NCBI GenBank assembly: GCA_002490705.1
Contig: DKUO01000049.1
Span: 5,854 to 69,853, forward strand
Length of the DNA: 64,000 nucleotides
Direction of reading: 5' to 3'
From: Lachnospiraceae bacterium UBA7202
GTDB taxonomy: Bacteria; Bacillota; Clostridia; Lachnospirales; Lachnospiraceae
Part shown: positions 1 to 9,130 of the stretch, piece by piece
Layout: each line of letters begins with the position of its first letter
How positions within the stretch are numbered: position 1 is the stretch's first letter
Program-made: the position numbers and the translations under genes
The notes under the pieces: model-generated
The model's input: only the letters and a program-made list of their open reading frames with translations
Database searches by the model: none
Told to the model about the DNA's origin: nothing

Positions 1-307
1 CTTCGTTATCCCATCTAAGAACGCATCTGCCGGGGCGAAGTTCCGGATGCTCTTCAAAGTAGTCGTTGATACCGGAGTAGTAGAGGGAGAGCATCTTGTT
101 GAAATCAGCTTCGTCCACCACCATGAATCCGACTCTGAACGGAACACCGTAGTGCTTCCAGGTTCTCAGGTTTTCCGGAATGATCGTGTTGTTACTCTGA
201 TATTCTGCATCTGAGATCAGAACCGGTGCGAGAACCTTACCTTCAGTTACGGAAGTTCCATCAAAGGAACTGTACTTGGAGCAATAGTCTACAGTAATCT
301 TTGGCAT
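1..307 (-). CDS. Hypothetical protein, partial (C-terminus off the left edge)
   Basis: The minus-strand reading frame starts with ATG at 307-305, preceded by AGGAGG at 320-315, an ideal ribosome binding site. At least 102 codons are open to the window edge. The protein begins MPKITVDYCSKYSSFDG and contains VLAPVLISDAEYQSNN and YGVPFRVGFMVVDEADF, with no transmembrane segment in the visible part. I do not recognise the family. It is transcribed away from the defence operon, so it shares the 308-544 region as a divergent intergenic space. It may be an accessory gene of the same mobile element. Confidence 0.7.
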   Translation of the reverse strand, partial: MPKITVDYCSKYSSFDGTSVTEGKVLAPVLISDAEYQSNNTIIPENLRTWKHYGVPFRVGFMVVDEADFNKMLSLYYSGINDYFEEHPELRPGRCVLRWDNE

Positions 308-353
308 AATTATTCCTCCTGTGATTTGCCTTGGTTTGCTTTTTCGCAGGAAG

Positions 354-392
354 AAAAAGGATCATTCCTGCGATTGTTTACAGGAGTGATCC
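354..392 (-). terminator. Hairpin plus T-run in the leader of the leftmost gene (terminator or attenuator)
   Basis: Arms GGATCATTCCTG (359-370) and CAGGAGTGATCC (381-392) pair over 12 positions with one G-U wobble around a 10-base loop. On the minus strand the hairpin is followed by a short T-run (complement of 354-358). It sits 47 bases upstream of the start codon of the minus-strand gene, so it could stop read-through from the right or act as an attenuator for that gene. Confidence 0.4.
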
Positions 393-544
393 AATCATTC
401 GTAAGGTCGGGCGCTATGGTTCGTAAGGTTTTTAAGGTTCGGGATTTGAAAAAGTCGGATTTTTATCGCAAAAAGCAGGGGATGAGATCAACAGAAAAGC
501 GTCAAATGAGTCCTGAGGGGAAGTACGGAAAAAGCACGTTCTCA

Positions 545-573
545 TTGATAGATTCAGACATTTGTGATATAAT
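545..573 (+). promoter_or_regulatory. Sigma-A-type promoter of the defence operon
   Basis: TTGATA (545-550), a 17-base spacer and a perfect TATAAT (568-573) form a near-consensus vegetative promoter. Transcription would start near 580, about 80 bases upstream of the GTG start at 661. It is the only strong promoter seen between here and the terminator at 17828, which suggests it could drive most of the operon. Confidence 0.8.
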
Positions 574-660
574 CGGAATTAGTGGGAATTGGTTGGAAAC
601 AAAATGAACCAGTATACTACATGCGTAGAATTGCAAACGAGAGTAAATCGGAGGAAATCT

Positions 661-1554
661 GTGACAAATATAGAGTACCCGCGACTGTGCGGCGGCACCT
701 TTATGACGCTGGTAATACAGGCGTTGCTGCAGCGGAAGAAAGCAAGAGAACACTATAAGGGTGAGAGCGATAAGCTGAATGATCCGGATGTGCTTGTGGG
801 TCTGATCACGGTTATCAATCCTGACTATGAGGATCCGGGGAAGGCTGTGCTCAAGACGAAAGCTAATGATTATAAGTCATGCAAATTATCAACGGGACAG
901 TATCTCCCGTTTGGAGACAAGCTGGCGATTGGGGTCTTTGACCAAAGGGTACGAAATAACTACCTGGCGGCCAGAAATGACATGTGCATCTTTGTAGATA
1001 GTTTTATCGAAACGGGAACAAAGCTGCAGAAGGATGTTCGCCTGGTGAAGGCTCTGATTGATCTGATTGAACAGGACGATAGCATTAATGACAGTGTGGA
1101 GTTCATGGTTGGTGAGAACGGAGATGCTGTCAGGAAAGATCAGCTTCGCAATCAGAAAAGAGTATGCCTTCCGTCATTCCTTCTGGGAATATGGCATTTT
1201 ATAGTCGTAAATCGAAAGAATAATAAGGTAGGCCAACTTACATATGATACCTGGTGCCCTGAGAACGGTGGCGGTGCCAGAGAGTATGAAGGATCTATGG
1301 GAGAAGACATCTCGATAGAACTGGATGTGTATACACTGAAAGCAGAGGATGAGACCGAAGATACGGAGCAGGAAGCGGAGGTTGTAGAAGATCAGCCGGA
1401 GCAGAATAATCAAGATAATCAGAACAACCAGAGGGGAGCATCCGGCACCGGACCGAACCTGCAGCAGATCAATAATCCGTTTACTTTCATACAGAACGGA
1501 GATAACAACACACAGATTGGATACATAGCGAACCAGACGATTGTAAAGAAGTGA
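661..1554 (+). CDS. Unknown defence-cassette protein with C-terminal NNTQIGYI tail
   Basis: The 297-residue protein starts at GTG 661, chosen because GGAGG lies at 650-654, six bases upstream; in-frame ATGs at 589 and 604 lack such a site. The N-terminal ~230 residues look like one globular domain (YPRLCGGTFMTLVIQAL near the start, then VLVGLITVINPDYEDP). An acidic, Gln/Asn-rich linker follows (about residues 235-265), then a tail around FIQNGDNNTQIGYI. A closely similar motif recurs near the N-terminus of the next gene, which argues that the two proteins interact or share an assembly element. No catalytic motif was recognised. I do not assign a function; its place ahead of an ATPase suggests a sensor or effector partner. 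Confidence 0.8.
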   Translation: MTNIEYPRLCGGTFMTLVIQALLQRKKAREHYKGESDKLNDPDVLVGLITVINPDYEDPGKAVLKTKANDYKSCKLSTGQYLPFGDKLAIGVFDQRVRNNYLAARNDMCIFVDSFIETGTKLQKDVRLVKALIDLIEQDDSINDSVEFMVGENGDAVRKDQLRNQKRVCLPSFLLGIWHFIVVNRKNNKVGQLTYDTWCPENGGGAREYEGSMGEDISIELDVYTLKAEDETEDTEQEAEVVEDQPEQNNQDNQNNQRGASGTGPNLQQINNPFTFIQNGDNNTQIGYIANQTIVKK

Positions 1555-1563
1555 GGATACTGA

Positions 1564-2178
1564 ATGAGTGATGAATTACAAGTACAGACTCCGACCGGTC
1601 TGCAAGTGCAGGGAAGTCCTACGTTCCAGCAGACCGGTAGTGGAAACACTCAAATCGGATACATAGGGCAGCAGATCAACCATATTACGATGGGCGGTAT
1701 GCCTCAGATCATACGACCTGCCAATCCGAATCATGAGTATTACAATCTGTTTGTTATTGATCAAGAGCAGATGGACAGCTTGGTTGCGATACCGAGACAC
1801 CAGTCACTGAACGCCTTTACAGCTGAGGAAGTTCGTAAAATATATGCTCTTCCGGGACTGGCAGCAGCAGAAGAAATCAAGAGACTGCCGTCATTGTTTG
1901 TTATCAGAAACCGGTTCGGTAATCATACGACTACGGATCAGTGCGCAGGGTATGGATATATTGTGGACATCCGGCAGAAGAGCGATACGATCATTGTTAC
2001 AGCATCTATATCGCATGTGATACGGCAGGAAAAATTGAATGCTCTGGAGAGCGAGCTGCAGTTGCTTCGGGCTCCGGAGAACAACGAATTGGACAGTGTT
2101 CACTGGGCAATCAAAAGGGTGAATTTACCACAACTGATACAAGAAAAGAAACTTATTGAGATTATGGATATGCTTTAA
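1564..2178 (+). CDS. Unknown protein with N-terminal GNTQIGYI motif
   Basis: The 204-residue protein begins nine bases after the previous stop. Residues ~10-45 contain SPTFQQTGSGNTQIGYI, matching the tail of the upstream protein. The rest (from about residue 55) is a mixed alpha/beta domain with EYYNLFVIDQEQMDSLV and a stretch of beta-type sequence near GYGYIVDIRQKSDTIIV. No known catalytic motif was found. The shared low-complexity motif and tight spacing say that it is part of the same module as its neighbours; its role is unknown. Confidence 0.75.
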   Translation: MSDELQVQTPTGLQVQGSPTFQQTGSGNTQIGYIGQQINHITMGGMPQIIRPANPNHEYYNLFVIDQEQMDSLVAIPRHQSLNAFTAEEVRKIYALPGLAAAEEIKRLPSLFVIRNRFGNHTTTDQCAGYGYIVDIRQKSDTIIVTASISHVIRQEKLNALESELQLLRAPENNELDSVHWAIKRVNLPQLIQEKKLIEIMDML

Positions 2179-2190
2179 GCGGAGGAAGAC

Positions 2191-2403
2191 ATGAGCAGGG
2201 AATACGAAGCAATGGAAGTCGAAAAATGGGTAAACCTTGAAGATATAGCGGATCACCTCAGTGTCAGCACCGATACCGTGCGGAACTGGATCAAGAGTGG
2301 AAAGATTCCTTATTATCGTGCCGGCAAACGCTATAAATTCAGAATCAGTGAAGTCGATGAATGGCTGAAATCCGGAAAGATGAATGACGAAAACGAAGGC
2401 TAA
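2191..2403 (+). CDS. Small helix-turn-helix DNA-binding protein (excisionase/MerR-like fold)
   Basis: A 70-residue protein with WVNLEDIADHLSVSTDTVRN, WIKSGKIPYYRAGKRYKF and RISEVDEWL, the pattern of the HTH_17/excisionase family, where the helix-turn-helix is followed by a short wing. It starts 12 bases after the preceding stop behind GGAGG. Such proteins regulate transcription or give DNA-binding specificity to a partner. Here it lies directly upstream of a AAA_13-like ATPase, so it could be the regulator or the DNA-reading subunit of the cassette. Confidence 0.85.
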   Translation: MSREYEAMEVEKWVNLEDIADHLSVSTDTVRNWIKSGKIPYYRAGKRYKFRISEVDEWLKSGKMNDENEG

Positions 2404-2419
2404 GGAAGGAAGCGGTTAT

Positions 2420-4735
2420 ATGGAGAAGAGAAAATCAGCGATAGAAAAGGTGGTAATCGAAGGCCGCTCTTATGATCATGAAGAGTTTGAGCCTACGTTT
2501 ATAAACTTTTTCTTTGGAAGAAACGGTGCGGGTAAATCAACAATATCAGAAATGATCCAGGCAAATACCGGACTCACATGGAGATCCGGGCAGACTGTGG
2601 ACGACTACAACGTGCTGGTTTATGATCAGCAGTTCATCAGTGATCATTTTTCTAATTTTGATGACCTTGCCGGAGTATTTACGCTGAATAAGGTGAATAT
2701 TGAAACACAGAAAAAGCTGGATCAGCTTGCTAAGGATAAGGATCAGCTGCTGAGCGATCTGAGCAAGAGGAATGAATCGATAGATCAAAAGAAGCAGGCC
2801 AGAGAAGGTCTTAAAGGTGAGAGTCAGACAAGAATGATGCGACTGACGGAATCCGTCAGGAAGAAGTTTGATTCTGCGATGACCGGAAAGAAGATAGCCA
2901 AAACATTCTGCCCGGAGGTGGAGAAAAAACAGCCCGTAGAGCATACAGAAGATGAGATTATGGAGTTCTATGCGGTAGCATATGGAAAGAGTGCGCAGAC
3001 TTATCCATCCCTGAAGAAATCAAATGAATATCCCGGAAAGTATGACCTTTCCGGAGCGTCTTATCTTGGTCAGCCCATCGTAAGTACAAGCGATACTCAG
3101 TTTGCCAGAGTGATGGAGAAGCTTGGAAATACAGACTGGGTCAAAGAAGGTCATACGAAATACTTAAAGAAGGCAGACGGGATATGTCCTTTCTGTCATA
3201 ATCCGCTGGACCACCAGCATTTCGAGCAGGAACTGAAAGCCTGCTTCGATGAAGAATATCAGGACAGTGTAAATGCTGTGGCTGCGTTCCAGTCTGCATA
3301 TACCAGCATGACAGAAGAAATGCTCAGAATACTGGATGATAATACATCCAGTGATTTTCCGCGTGCTGATTTCACTGTCTATAAGGAAAAGCTGGAACGT
3401 CTGAAAACCATTATTCATAGTAACCTTCAGTTGATTCAGAAGAAGGTTGATAAACCGGCAGAGAAAGTAGAACTGCAGGATATAGATACCTTAGTTGCTG
3501 AGATTGATGCGATTGTCGATGAGATCAACGCTCTCATCAAAACGAATAATGATGCTTTCAACAAAAAGAAAGAGACTAAGATCAAGTGCGACAAAATGCT
3601 GTGGGAGCATCTGGCATTTCTGGTCAAAGATGAAATCGCGGATTATAAGGCGAAGGACGCTGCTATAGAAACAGAAATCAAGGCTATCGAAAAAGAGAAA
3701 GGTACTCTCCGTCAGAACTACCTGGACAAGGAAGCAGAGATCAAGAAGGAGAGTGGCAATACCGTTAATACGGATGAGGCTTTCGAGAGCATGAATGCCA
3801 TGTTGAAGGACTCCGGCTTCCAGGGCTTCTCTCTTCGTAAGAAACCGGGTGTCAAGAACCGTTATGAGGTGGTTCGTGATGGCAATAAGCCGGTCAAGCG
3901 TCTGAGCGAGGGCGAAAGAAACTTTATTGCATTCCTGTACTTTTATCATCTGGTTAAGGGCAGCGGTGCTGCAGATGCAGCTATCTTTACTTCGACCGGC
4001 GAAGTGACAGATGTGATGGACAGAAGAGACAAGATCGTTGTAATCGATGATCCGGTTACCAGCATGGATAGCGGCACTCTGTTCATTGTGAGCTCCATGG
4101 TCAGGGAAATGATCAGCGTATGCCACAACAATATAGAAGTGTTGCACCCGGATATCACCGGTTCCTATATTAAGCAGATATTTATCCTGACGCACAATGC
4201 ATACTTCCATCGTGAGGTCGCATACAACATGGTGGAATACTATGACTGCGTTACATTTTACATGGTAAGGAAGACCGACAACCATTCTTCCATCACACCA
4301 TGCATTGAGAAGGCAAAGGAACTTTCGGAGGATGACAAGAACGTGAATCCGGTCCAGAACGCCTACACGGCACTTTGGACGGAGTATCAGGAACTGACTT
4401 CTTCGATCCCGCTGTTGAATGTTATCCGTAGGATCCTCCAATATTATTTCCTGGAACTTTGCGGTTATCAGGGAAGTAATATCAGGGATATTATCCTGAA
4501 GAAAAACAAGAGTGAGTTCATCAAAAAGAGAGCCGATGGAACGATTGATGATACGGACTATCATCTGGCAAGTTCCATGCTTTCTTACATTGATAATGAA
4601 TGCAGCTTTATCGATGGGTTCAACCTTGTACAGGAAGCAGTGGATCCGGAACAGTACCGTAAGGTAATGAAGAAGATCTTTGAGAAACTGGAACAGAGCC
4701 AACATTATCGAATGATGACACACGAAAAGGACTGA
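2420..4735 (+). CDS. AAA_13-like (PrrC/RloC-type) ATPase with CxxC hook
   Basis: The start at 2420 is preferred because AAGGAAGG lies upstream; an in-frame ATG at 2384 overlaps the HTH gene. About 771 residues. Walker A is GRNGAGKST near residue 32, followed by the Q-loop-like VYDQQFISDHF. A long coiled-coil region contains CPFC near residue 255, resembling the zinc hook of RloC/Rad50-like proteins. The ABC signature RLSEGERNF is near 494, Walker B IVVIDDPVTSMDSG near 540, and the H-loop LTHNAYFH near 595. The C-terminal ~170 residues could be an effector domain, but I see no definite nuclease motif. PrrC and RloC relatives are translation-disabling anti-phage proteins; the same role here is inference. 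Confidence 0.85.
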   Translation: MEKRKSAIEKVVIEGRSYDHEEFEPTFINFFFGRNGAGKSTISEMIQANTGLTWRSGQTVDDYNVLVYDQQFISDHFSNFDDLAGVFTLNKVNIETQKKLDQLAKDKDQLLSDLSKRNESIDQKKQAREGLKGESQTRMMRLTESVRKKFDSAMTGKKIAKTFCPEVEKKQPVEHTEDEIMEFYAVAYGKSAQTYPSLKKSNEYPGKYDLSGASYLGQPIVSTSDTQFARVMEKLGNTDWVKEGHTKYLKKADGICPFCHNPLDHQHFEQELKACFDEEYQDSVNAVAAFQSAYTSMTEEMLRILDDNTSSDFPRADFTVYKEKLERLKTIIHSNLQLIQKKVDKPAEKVELQDIDTLVAEIDAIVDEINALIKTNNDAFNKKKETKIKCDKMLWEHLAFLVKDEIADYKAKDAAIETEIKAIEKEKGTLRQNYLDKEAEIKKESGNTVNTDEAFESMNAMLKDSGFQGFSLRKKPGVKNRYEVVRDGNKPVKRLSEGERNFIAFLYFYHLVKGSGAADAAIFTSTGEVTDVMDRRDKIVVIDDPVTSMDSGTLFIVSSMVREMISVCHNNIEVLHPDITGSYIKQIFILTHNAYFHREVAYNMVEYYDCVTFYMVRKTDNHSSITPCIEKAKELSEDDKNVNPVQNAYTALWTEYQELTSSIPLLNVIRRILQYYFLELCGYQGSNIRDIILKKNKSEFIKKRADGTIDDTDYHLASSMLSYIDNECSFIDGFNLVQEAVDPEQYRKVMKKIFEKLEQSQHYRMMTHEKD

Positions 4736-4799
4736 GTCCGTATTATGGGACAACATTATCAATATACTAGCATTAACCTGAGATAAATGAGGGATAGCA

Positions 4800-6881
4800 A
4801 TGCCATTATCAGACTTAAAACTGAAGAAAATATACCGTACAAAGCAGGATAATGTCACAGACGATTTTCTTATTCCTGCACTGAAAGAAAGCTATACGTA
4901 TGATCGTGGCTCAGGCTTTTTCACGCTTGATTCATTAGCTAACATTGCAGACGGTCTTATACCGTTTATTCAGCATGGTGGAGTCGTCCGTGTTGTTACT
5001 TCTGTTCAATTGAGCGATGCGGATGTTGCAATTATAAACAATGGGTTGCAGTTGCAGCAGACCATCGTAATCGAGAAAATACATCAGAAAATAGAAGAAG
5101 ATATCGAAAACGAAGATACTTTGATGAAGTTAGACTTCATAACGAATCTTATCGCAGCCGGCATACTCACTATTAAAATTGCGTATCTTCCAGATGGAAT
5201 TTACCATGAGAAAATAGGAGTGATGACTGATAAGGATGGAGGAAAACTGTATTTTTCGGGTTCCAACAACGCTACTGTCTCCGGACTTAATAAGAACTGG
5301 GAAACAATTATGCTCCTTACTTCATGGTGGGGAGATGAAGAAGAAATAAAGGAACAGCAGGCCTACTTTGATCATCTTTGGGCGAATGATCTTGAAGGGC
5401 TTGAAGTAATGCCGTTTCCTGAGGCAGAACAGAAAAACCTAATACGTAAGTATAAGGTAAGCTCCGATGTCAGAACGGCGATCCAGCGTTTGCAGAATAA
5501 GTCTAAAAAGAGGACTAAGAAGAAAGATCTATATGATTACCAGAAAATAGCTGTTCGGCAGTTTCTGGACAATGATGGAAATCATTTTTATGAGATGGCG
5601 ACTGGAACGGGAAAAACATTCACTGCTATTAAGTCTATTATAGCTTTGCATGAACAGAAAGAGCAGTTGTCAGCTGTTGTAATTGTTCCTCAAATAGATC
5701 TTCAAGCGCAGTGGGCAGCTGCTTTTGAAGAGGAAGGGATAAAGCCGCTCTTGTTGGGTGGATATGCGAATGCCAATGAAACCAAATATAATTTTGGTGC
5801 ATTTATAATCAATTCGCTCAGCGATAATAAGCTCAATGTTGTTATAGCTACATATGATACTTTTTTTGCAAAGTTTATTAAGCAGTGTGCACCAATCGGA
5901 AAACAGGCTGTTTTTGTGGTTGATGAGGCACATAATCTGAGTCCTAATCAGATCCGTCAGTTACCGAATAGCTTTGTGTACAGGTTAGGTCTTAGCGCCA
6001 CTCCGGAAAGGTATTCTCAGCAGGAAAGTGATAAAATCGTCAACTACTTTACGCGTGGCAAAATCGAAACCTACAAGTATACGATTGATGAAGCTATAGA
6101 AAATGGCTTCTTGTCGCATTATATGTACACTCCGGTGTTTGTTAATATTTCTGACAGCGATTTCATATCATATCAGAACTACACCAAGCAGGTTATTGTT
6201 GCGCTGAATCAGGAACCTGTAGATGAGGTTCTGGTGAAAGATATTCTGACTAAAAGAAGCAGTGTGATAAAGAAGTCAAATAGCAAATTGGAAAAGCTGG
6301 AAGATATGGTTCGCAGTCAGAATGGTAAGAAGTACAACTTTAAAAACAGTGTTGTATATTGTGGTCACGGTAAGGATTATGAGACAGAAGGAAGTATTAT
6401 AGATTCTGTAACAAGAATACTTGCGCTGGAAGGGCATTATTCTGTGTCTCAGTTCACATCACATACAGCTGATCGTGCAAGAGTTCTTCGAGAATTTGAG
6501 GATGAGAATTATGATGTGCTGGTGGCTATTAAGTGCTTTGATGAAGGCGTAGATGTTCCGAAGCTGGATAAAATATACATCATGGCATCAGATGCCCTTA
6601 GCAGGCAGACGATTCAGAGAAGAGGTCGTGTTTTACGAACTTGTACTGAAACGGGCAAAAGGATAGCATACATATATGATTTTGTAGCATTACCGCCAAT
6701 TAGTGTTACAGATGGTATAGGCGTTTCAAATCTTGTAGTTAATGAAATGAAGCGGGCAAAAGAATATGCCAGGTTAGCTGATAACAAGGACGACATAATG
6801 GAAGAGATGATTTCTATTATGAAAATGTACGGAGTTAACGAGGAGGATTTAGAAAATGAGTTCAACGCAGAATCTGAATAG
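4800..6881 (+). CDS. PLD-like domain fused to DEAH-box superfamily 2 helicase
   Basis: 693 residues. The N-terminal third has a phospholipase-D-like module: HEKIGVMTD (an HxK motif) near residue 138 and YFSGSNNAT (GSxN) near 155. The helicase follows, with motif I MATGTGKT near 267, motif II DEAH near 375, LSATPER near 398, and motif VI QRRGRVLR near 605. A complete paralogous type, truncated, is seen at 23680-25236. PLD-helicases occur in several DNA-restriction defence loci, where they are thought to translocate on or cut foreign DNA. It begins 64 bases after the AAA_13 gene behind GAGGG, with no convincing own promoter, and its end overlaps the 58-residue gene. Confidence 0.88.
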   Translation: MPLSDLKLKKIYRTKQDNVTDDFLIPALKESYTYDRGSGFFTLDSLANIADGLIPFIQHGGVVRVVTSVQLSDADVAIINNGLQLQQTIVIEKIHQKIEEDIENEDTLMKLDFITNLIAAGILTIKIAYLPDGIYHEKIGVMTDKDGGKLYFSGSNNATVSGLNKNWETIMLLTSWWGDEEEIKEQQAYFDHLWANDLEGLEVMPFPEAEQKNLIRKYKVSSDVRTAIQRLQNKSKKRTKKKDLYDYQKIAVRQFLDNDGNHFYEMATGTGKTFTAIKSIIALHEQKEQLSAVVIVPQIDLQAQWAAAFEEEGIKPLLLGGYANANETKYNFGAFIINSLSDNKLNVVIATYDTFFAKFIKQCAPIGKQAVFVVDEAHNLSPNQIRQLPNSFVYRLGLSATPERYSQQESDKIVNYFTRGKIETYKYTIDEAIENGFLSHYMYTPVFVNISDSDFISYQNYTKQVIVALNQEPVDEVLVKDILTKRSSVIKKSNSKLEKLEDMVRSQNGKKYNFKNSVVYCGHGKDYETEGSIIDSVTRILALEGHYSVSQFTSHTADRARVLREFEDENYDVLVAIKCFDEGVDVPKLDKIYIMASDALSRQTIQRRGRVLRTCTETGKRIAYIYDFVALPPISVTDGIGVSNLVVNEMKRAKEYARLADNKDDIMEEMISIMKMYGVNEEDLENEFNAESE

Positions 6882-7032
6882 TATTTTTTCAGAACTGAAC
6901 TTTTCTGAAAAAGAGCAAGAGGGTTTCAACCAGGCAATTCAGGTTGCTAAGGATTATCTCAGGAACGGTGATGTTGACATGGAGAAGGAGTTTAAGGCGA
7001 TTGTGGAAAAGGTGGTAAAAGATGAGATTTAA
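6856..7032 (+). CDS. 58-residue acidic helical protein between helicase and SMC-like ATPase
   Basis: ATG 6856 sits behind AGGAGG at 6841-6846. The frame overlaps the end of the helicase gene by 26 bases and the start of the next gene by 11. The product (MSSTQNLNSIFSEL..., ending VVKDEI) is predicted mainly helical and acidic. No family was recognised. The strong ribosome binding site and double overlap argue strongly that it is translated, probably as a small coupling subunit of the helicase or of the SMC-like ATPase. Confidence 0.8.
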   Translation: MSSTQNLNSIFSELNFSEKEQEGFNQAIQVAKDYLRNGDVDMEKEFKAIVEKVVKDEI

Positions 7033-9130
7033 GAAAATTAAGTTCGACAATTACCGATGCTTTCTTAACGGAGAAATCGAATTCTGTGAGAAAGATGGGA
7101 AAAATATCAATCTTATACTTGGAAACAATGGCGCGGGTAAAACGGAGGTGTTGTTTGCTTTCTGGTGGCTTCTTTACGGATTCAATTTTAAGCAACTGAA
7201 AAATAAGGAAGCAACACCCTATGCCTTAAATTTTTCGCTGTATAAATCTATCCAGGACGGAGAGCGGAACAGCGCAAGTTGTTCGGTTGAGGCAGAGATT
7301 GAAGATGGAGATACAACGTACATTGTCAATAGAACTGCCAAATATGAAAAGAAACCTACAACTATTGCAGTCACGGAAAGCCAGTCCATCAGGTATTACA
7401 AGGATAATTACGAATTATCCCTCCCTGTGCGCGATGAAGCTGAAGTGAATAAGATACTTACAAGAATTATCCCTAAGCCTATACTAAACGGCATCGTCTT
7501 TGACGGTGAGCGGATGAAGCAGCTGAGTTCACTAGATGATAGTTCTGTAAAAGCTATTGCTGGTGTCATTAATGACATAACGAATGTTGAACTTCTGGAA
7601 CAGTGTCACTTGACATTTGAGCAAGTCCAGAAGGCAATAAACAAGAAGGCAAAGCAAATTGCAAAGCAGAAGGGTAATGTATCTTTGAATGCACTTATTG
7701 GCGAAATCGATGAGCTGCAAACGAAGGTCAACAAAGCTAGAAGTGAAAGACAAGAATGCGTTGAAAAGGTTGCGGATCTTAAACTTCAGTCAAGGGAATT
7801 GTCATTGCAGCTTGATGATATTAAAGAAGCCCGGCTTCTTGAAAAGCAGAGACGTGAGGCCCGTACTGAACTGGAACAGGAAGAAGCCAGAAAGGCAAAT
7901 GCAATCCATTCTTTCACAACAAGTATAGCTGACGGGTATTTGGCTAGCTGTGAACAGTTATTTAGCGATGTAGAGCAACTGTTGGTGGAATATGATGTTC
8001 CCGCCGATCTTACTGTTCCTGCTGCAAAGAATATTCTTGCCAGACCTAAGTGTATCTGTGGAAACACTTGGACGGAGGAAATGATCGCTGAATTGAATTC
8101 TTTGATTAGGAAGCTTCCGCCGGATAACATAAATAGTGCTATGGGGGAAAAGGTCCATCAGCTTCGTGTGGCAAGTGGAGATAAAAGAAAGGCAGTAAAA
8201 AATGATTTTGACTCTCTAAACGAGTCAAACGAAAAAATAAAGCAATTGAAGGACCGCATCGCTTCTCTTTCCACACAGATCACAAAGAGTGGCTCCGAGG
8301 CTGCTGAAGAAATTGAGAATAGATATCAAAAATTACAGGATGAAATAATCAGACTGTCAGCAAACCTTCAAAATATAGATTCGAGGCTTCCAGGGATGGA
8401 TAAGGATTTGGAGGCTAAGAAGAAACTGAAAGCGACGCTGTCTCAGGGAGAAGCGGATACTATCACAATTGAGAAGGAATCTGCATTTGTTGAGAAGTGT
8501 CTGATCGCTCTTGAAAAGATTAAAGGGGCTAACAGGATCACCGCATTGAAGCAGATTAATAAGAGATTACAAGAAGCTTATAAGATGCTCAGCGATGATT
8601 ATGATCTTGGACGAAGAATATACATTGTCCAGTATGATCAGGTATCCATGTTCCAGATCATCACGTATTTTGAGAACCAATATCAGGATACTCTGAGCAA
8701 TATGCAGAAGAAGGGTACGGTAGCATCACTTAAAGCGATGGGGCAGTCCGATGAAGAAATACAGGAAACTGCTATCCTGTCGTGTGCCCAGCCAAATTCA
8801 ACGGGACAAAGTAAGATGAATACGCTTGCCTTTGTTAAGGCTATTCTTGACTTTGCGAATGAGCCTCAGAGCGGAGGCATTTTCGAAATGACAAAAGCTT
8901 ATCCGTTGTTGATTGATGCTCCTTTCGGAGATATCTTTGATAAGAACCTTGAAAAGAGCGCAATGTCGCTGCATGCATTCACACATCAAATAATACTGAT
9001 GCTGGCAAAAGATAGCTATAGGGACGTTGAGGACTATGTTGGACCATTTGTAAGCACGGTACATCTTTTTGAAAAGGAGCCGAACGAAGATCATTCCAAC
9101 ATTATTGTGAGTTCTATGGAGGAAATATAA
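7022..9130 (+). CDS. DndD-like SMC/Rad50-type ATPase with zinc hook
   Basis: 702 residues. The N-terminus has KIKFDNYRCF and Walker A GNNGAGKTE near residue 33; the following FAFWWLLYGF stretch is typical of DndD-type ATPases. Coiled coils occupy roughly residues 200-330 and 380-530, around CICG near 343, a zinc-hook apex. A C-terminal ATP-binding half has LLIDAPFGDIFDKN as Walker B/D-loop near 640. DndD drives the DNA phosphorothioation system, but no DndA, B, C or E gene is seen here. So this is best read as a DndD relative serving a different restriction complex, with the preceding helicase and next gene as partners. Confidence 0.85.
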   Translation: MRFKKIKFDNYRCFLNGEIEFCEKDGKNINLILGNNGAGKTEVLFAFWWLLYGFNFKQLKNKEATPYALNFSLYKSIQDGERNSASCSVEAEIEDGDTTYIVNRTAKYEKKPTTIAVTESQSIRYYKDNYELSLPVRDEAEVNKILTRIIPKPILNGIVFDGERMKQLSSLDDSSVKAIAGVINDITNVELLEQCHLTFEQVQKAINKKAKQIAKQKGNVSLNALIGEIDELQTKVNKARSERQECVEKVADLKLQSRELSLQLDDIKEARLLEKQRREARTELEQEEARKANAIHSFTTSIADGYLASCEQLFSDVEQLLVEYDVPADLTVPAAKNILARPKCICGNTWTEEMIAELNSLIRKLPPDNINSAMGEKVHQLRVASGDKRKAVKNDFDSLNESNEKIKQLKDRIASLSTQITKSGSEAAEEIENRYQKLQDEIIRLSANLQNIDSRLPGMDKDLEAKKKLKATLSQGEADTITIEKESAFVEKCLIALEKIKGANRITALKQINKRLQEAYKMLSDDYDLGRRIYIVQYDQVSMFQIITYFENQYQDTLSNMQKKGTVASLKAMGQSDEEIQETAILSCAQPNSTGQSKMNTLAFVKAILDFANEPQSGGIFEMTKAYPLLIDAPFGDIFDKNLEKSAMSLHAFTHQIILMLAKDSYRDVEDYVGPFVSTVHLFEKEPNEDHSNIIVSSMEEI

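Larger units (their letters stand above)
308..660. other. Divergent intergenic region
   Basis: This 353-base gap separates the minus-strand partial gene from the first gene of the operon. It holds a hairpin at 359-392, a pair of short direct repeats (TTCGTAAGGT near 399 and 421) and a near-consensus promoter at 545-573. A 93-codon open frame crosses it but has no ribosome binding site and no recognisable content, so it is not called a gene. Confidence 0.6.

Noticed and set aside
326..607. 93-codon open frame in the divergent intergenic region
   Set aside because: No ribosome binding site, it runs across a hairpin and the promoter at 545-573, and its product has no recognisable feature.
4736..4799. 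Separate promoter for the helicase gene
   Set aside because: TATACT is present near 4768 but no -35 element is at a suitable distance, so an independent promoter is not supported.
3491..4858. 455-codon open frame on the minus strand
   Set aside because: It is antisense to the AAA_13-like ATPase, whose own frame carries all ATPase motifs; the minus frame has no start signal and no domain.
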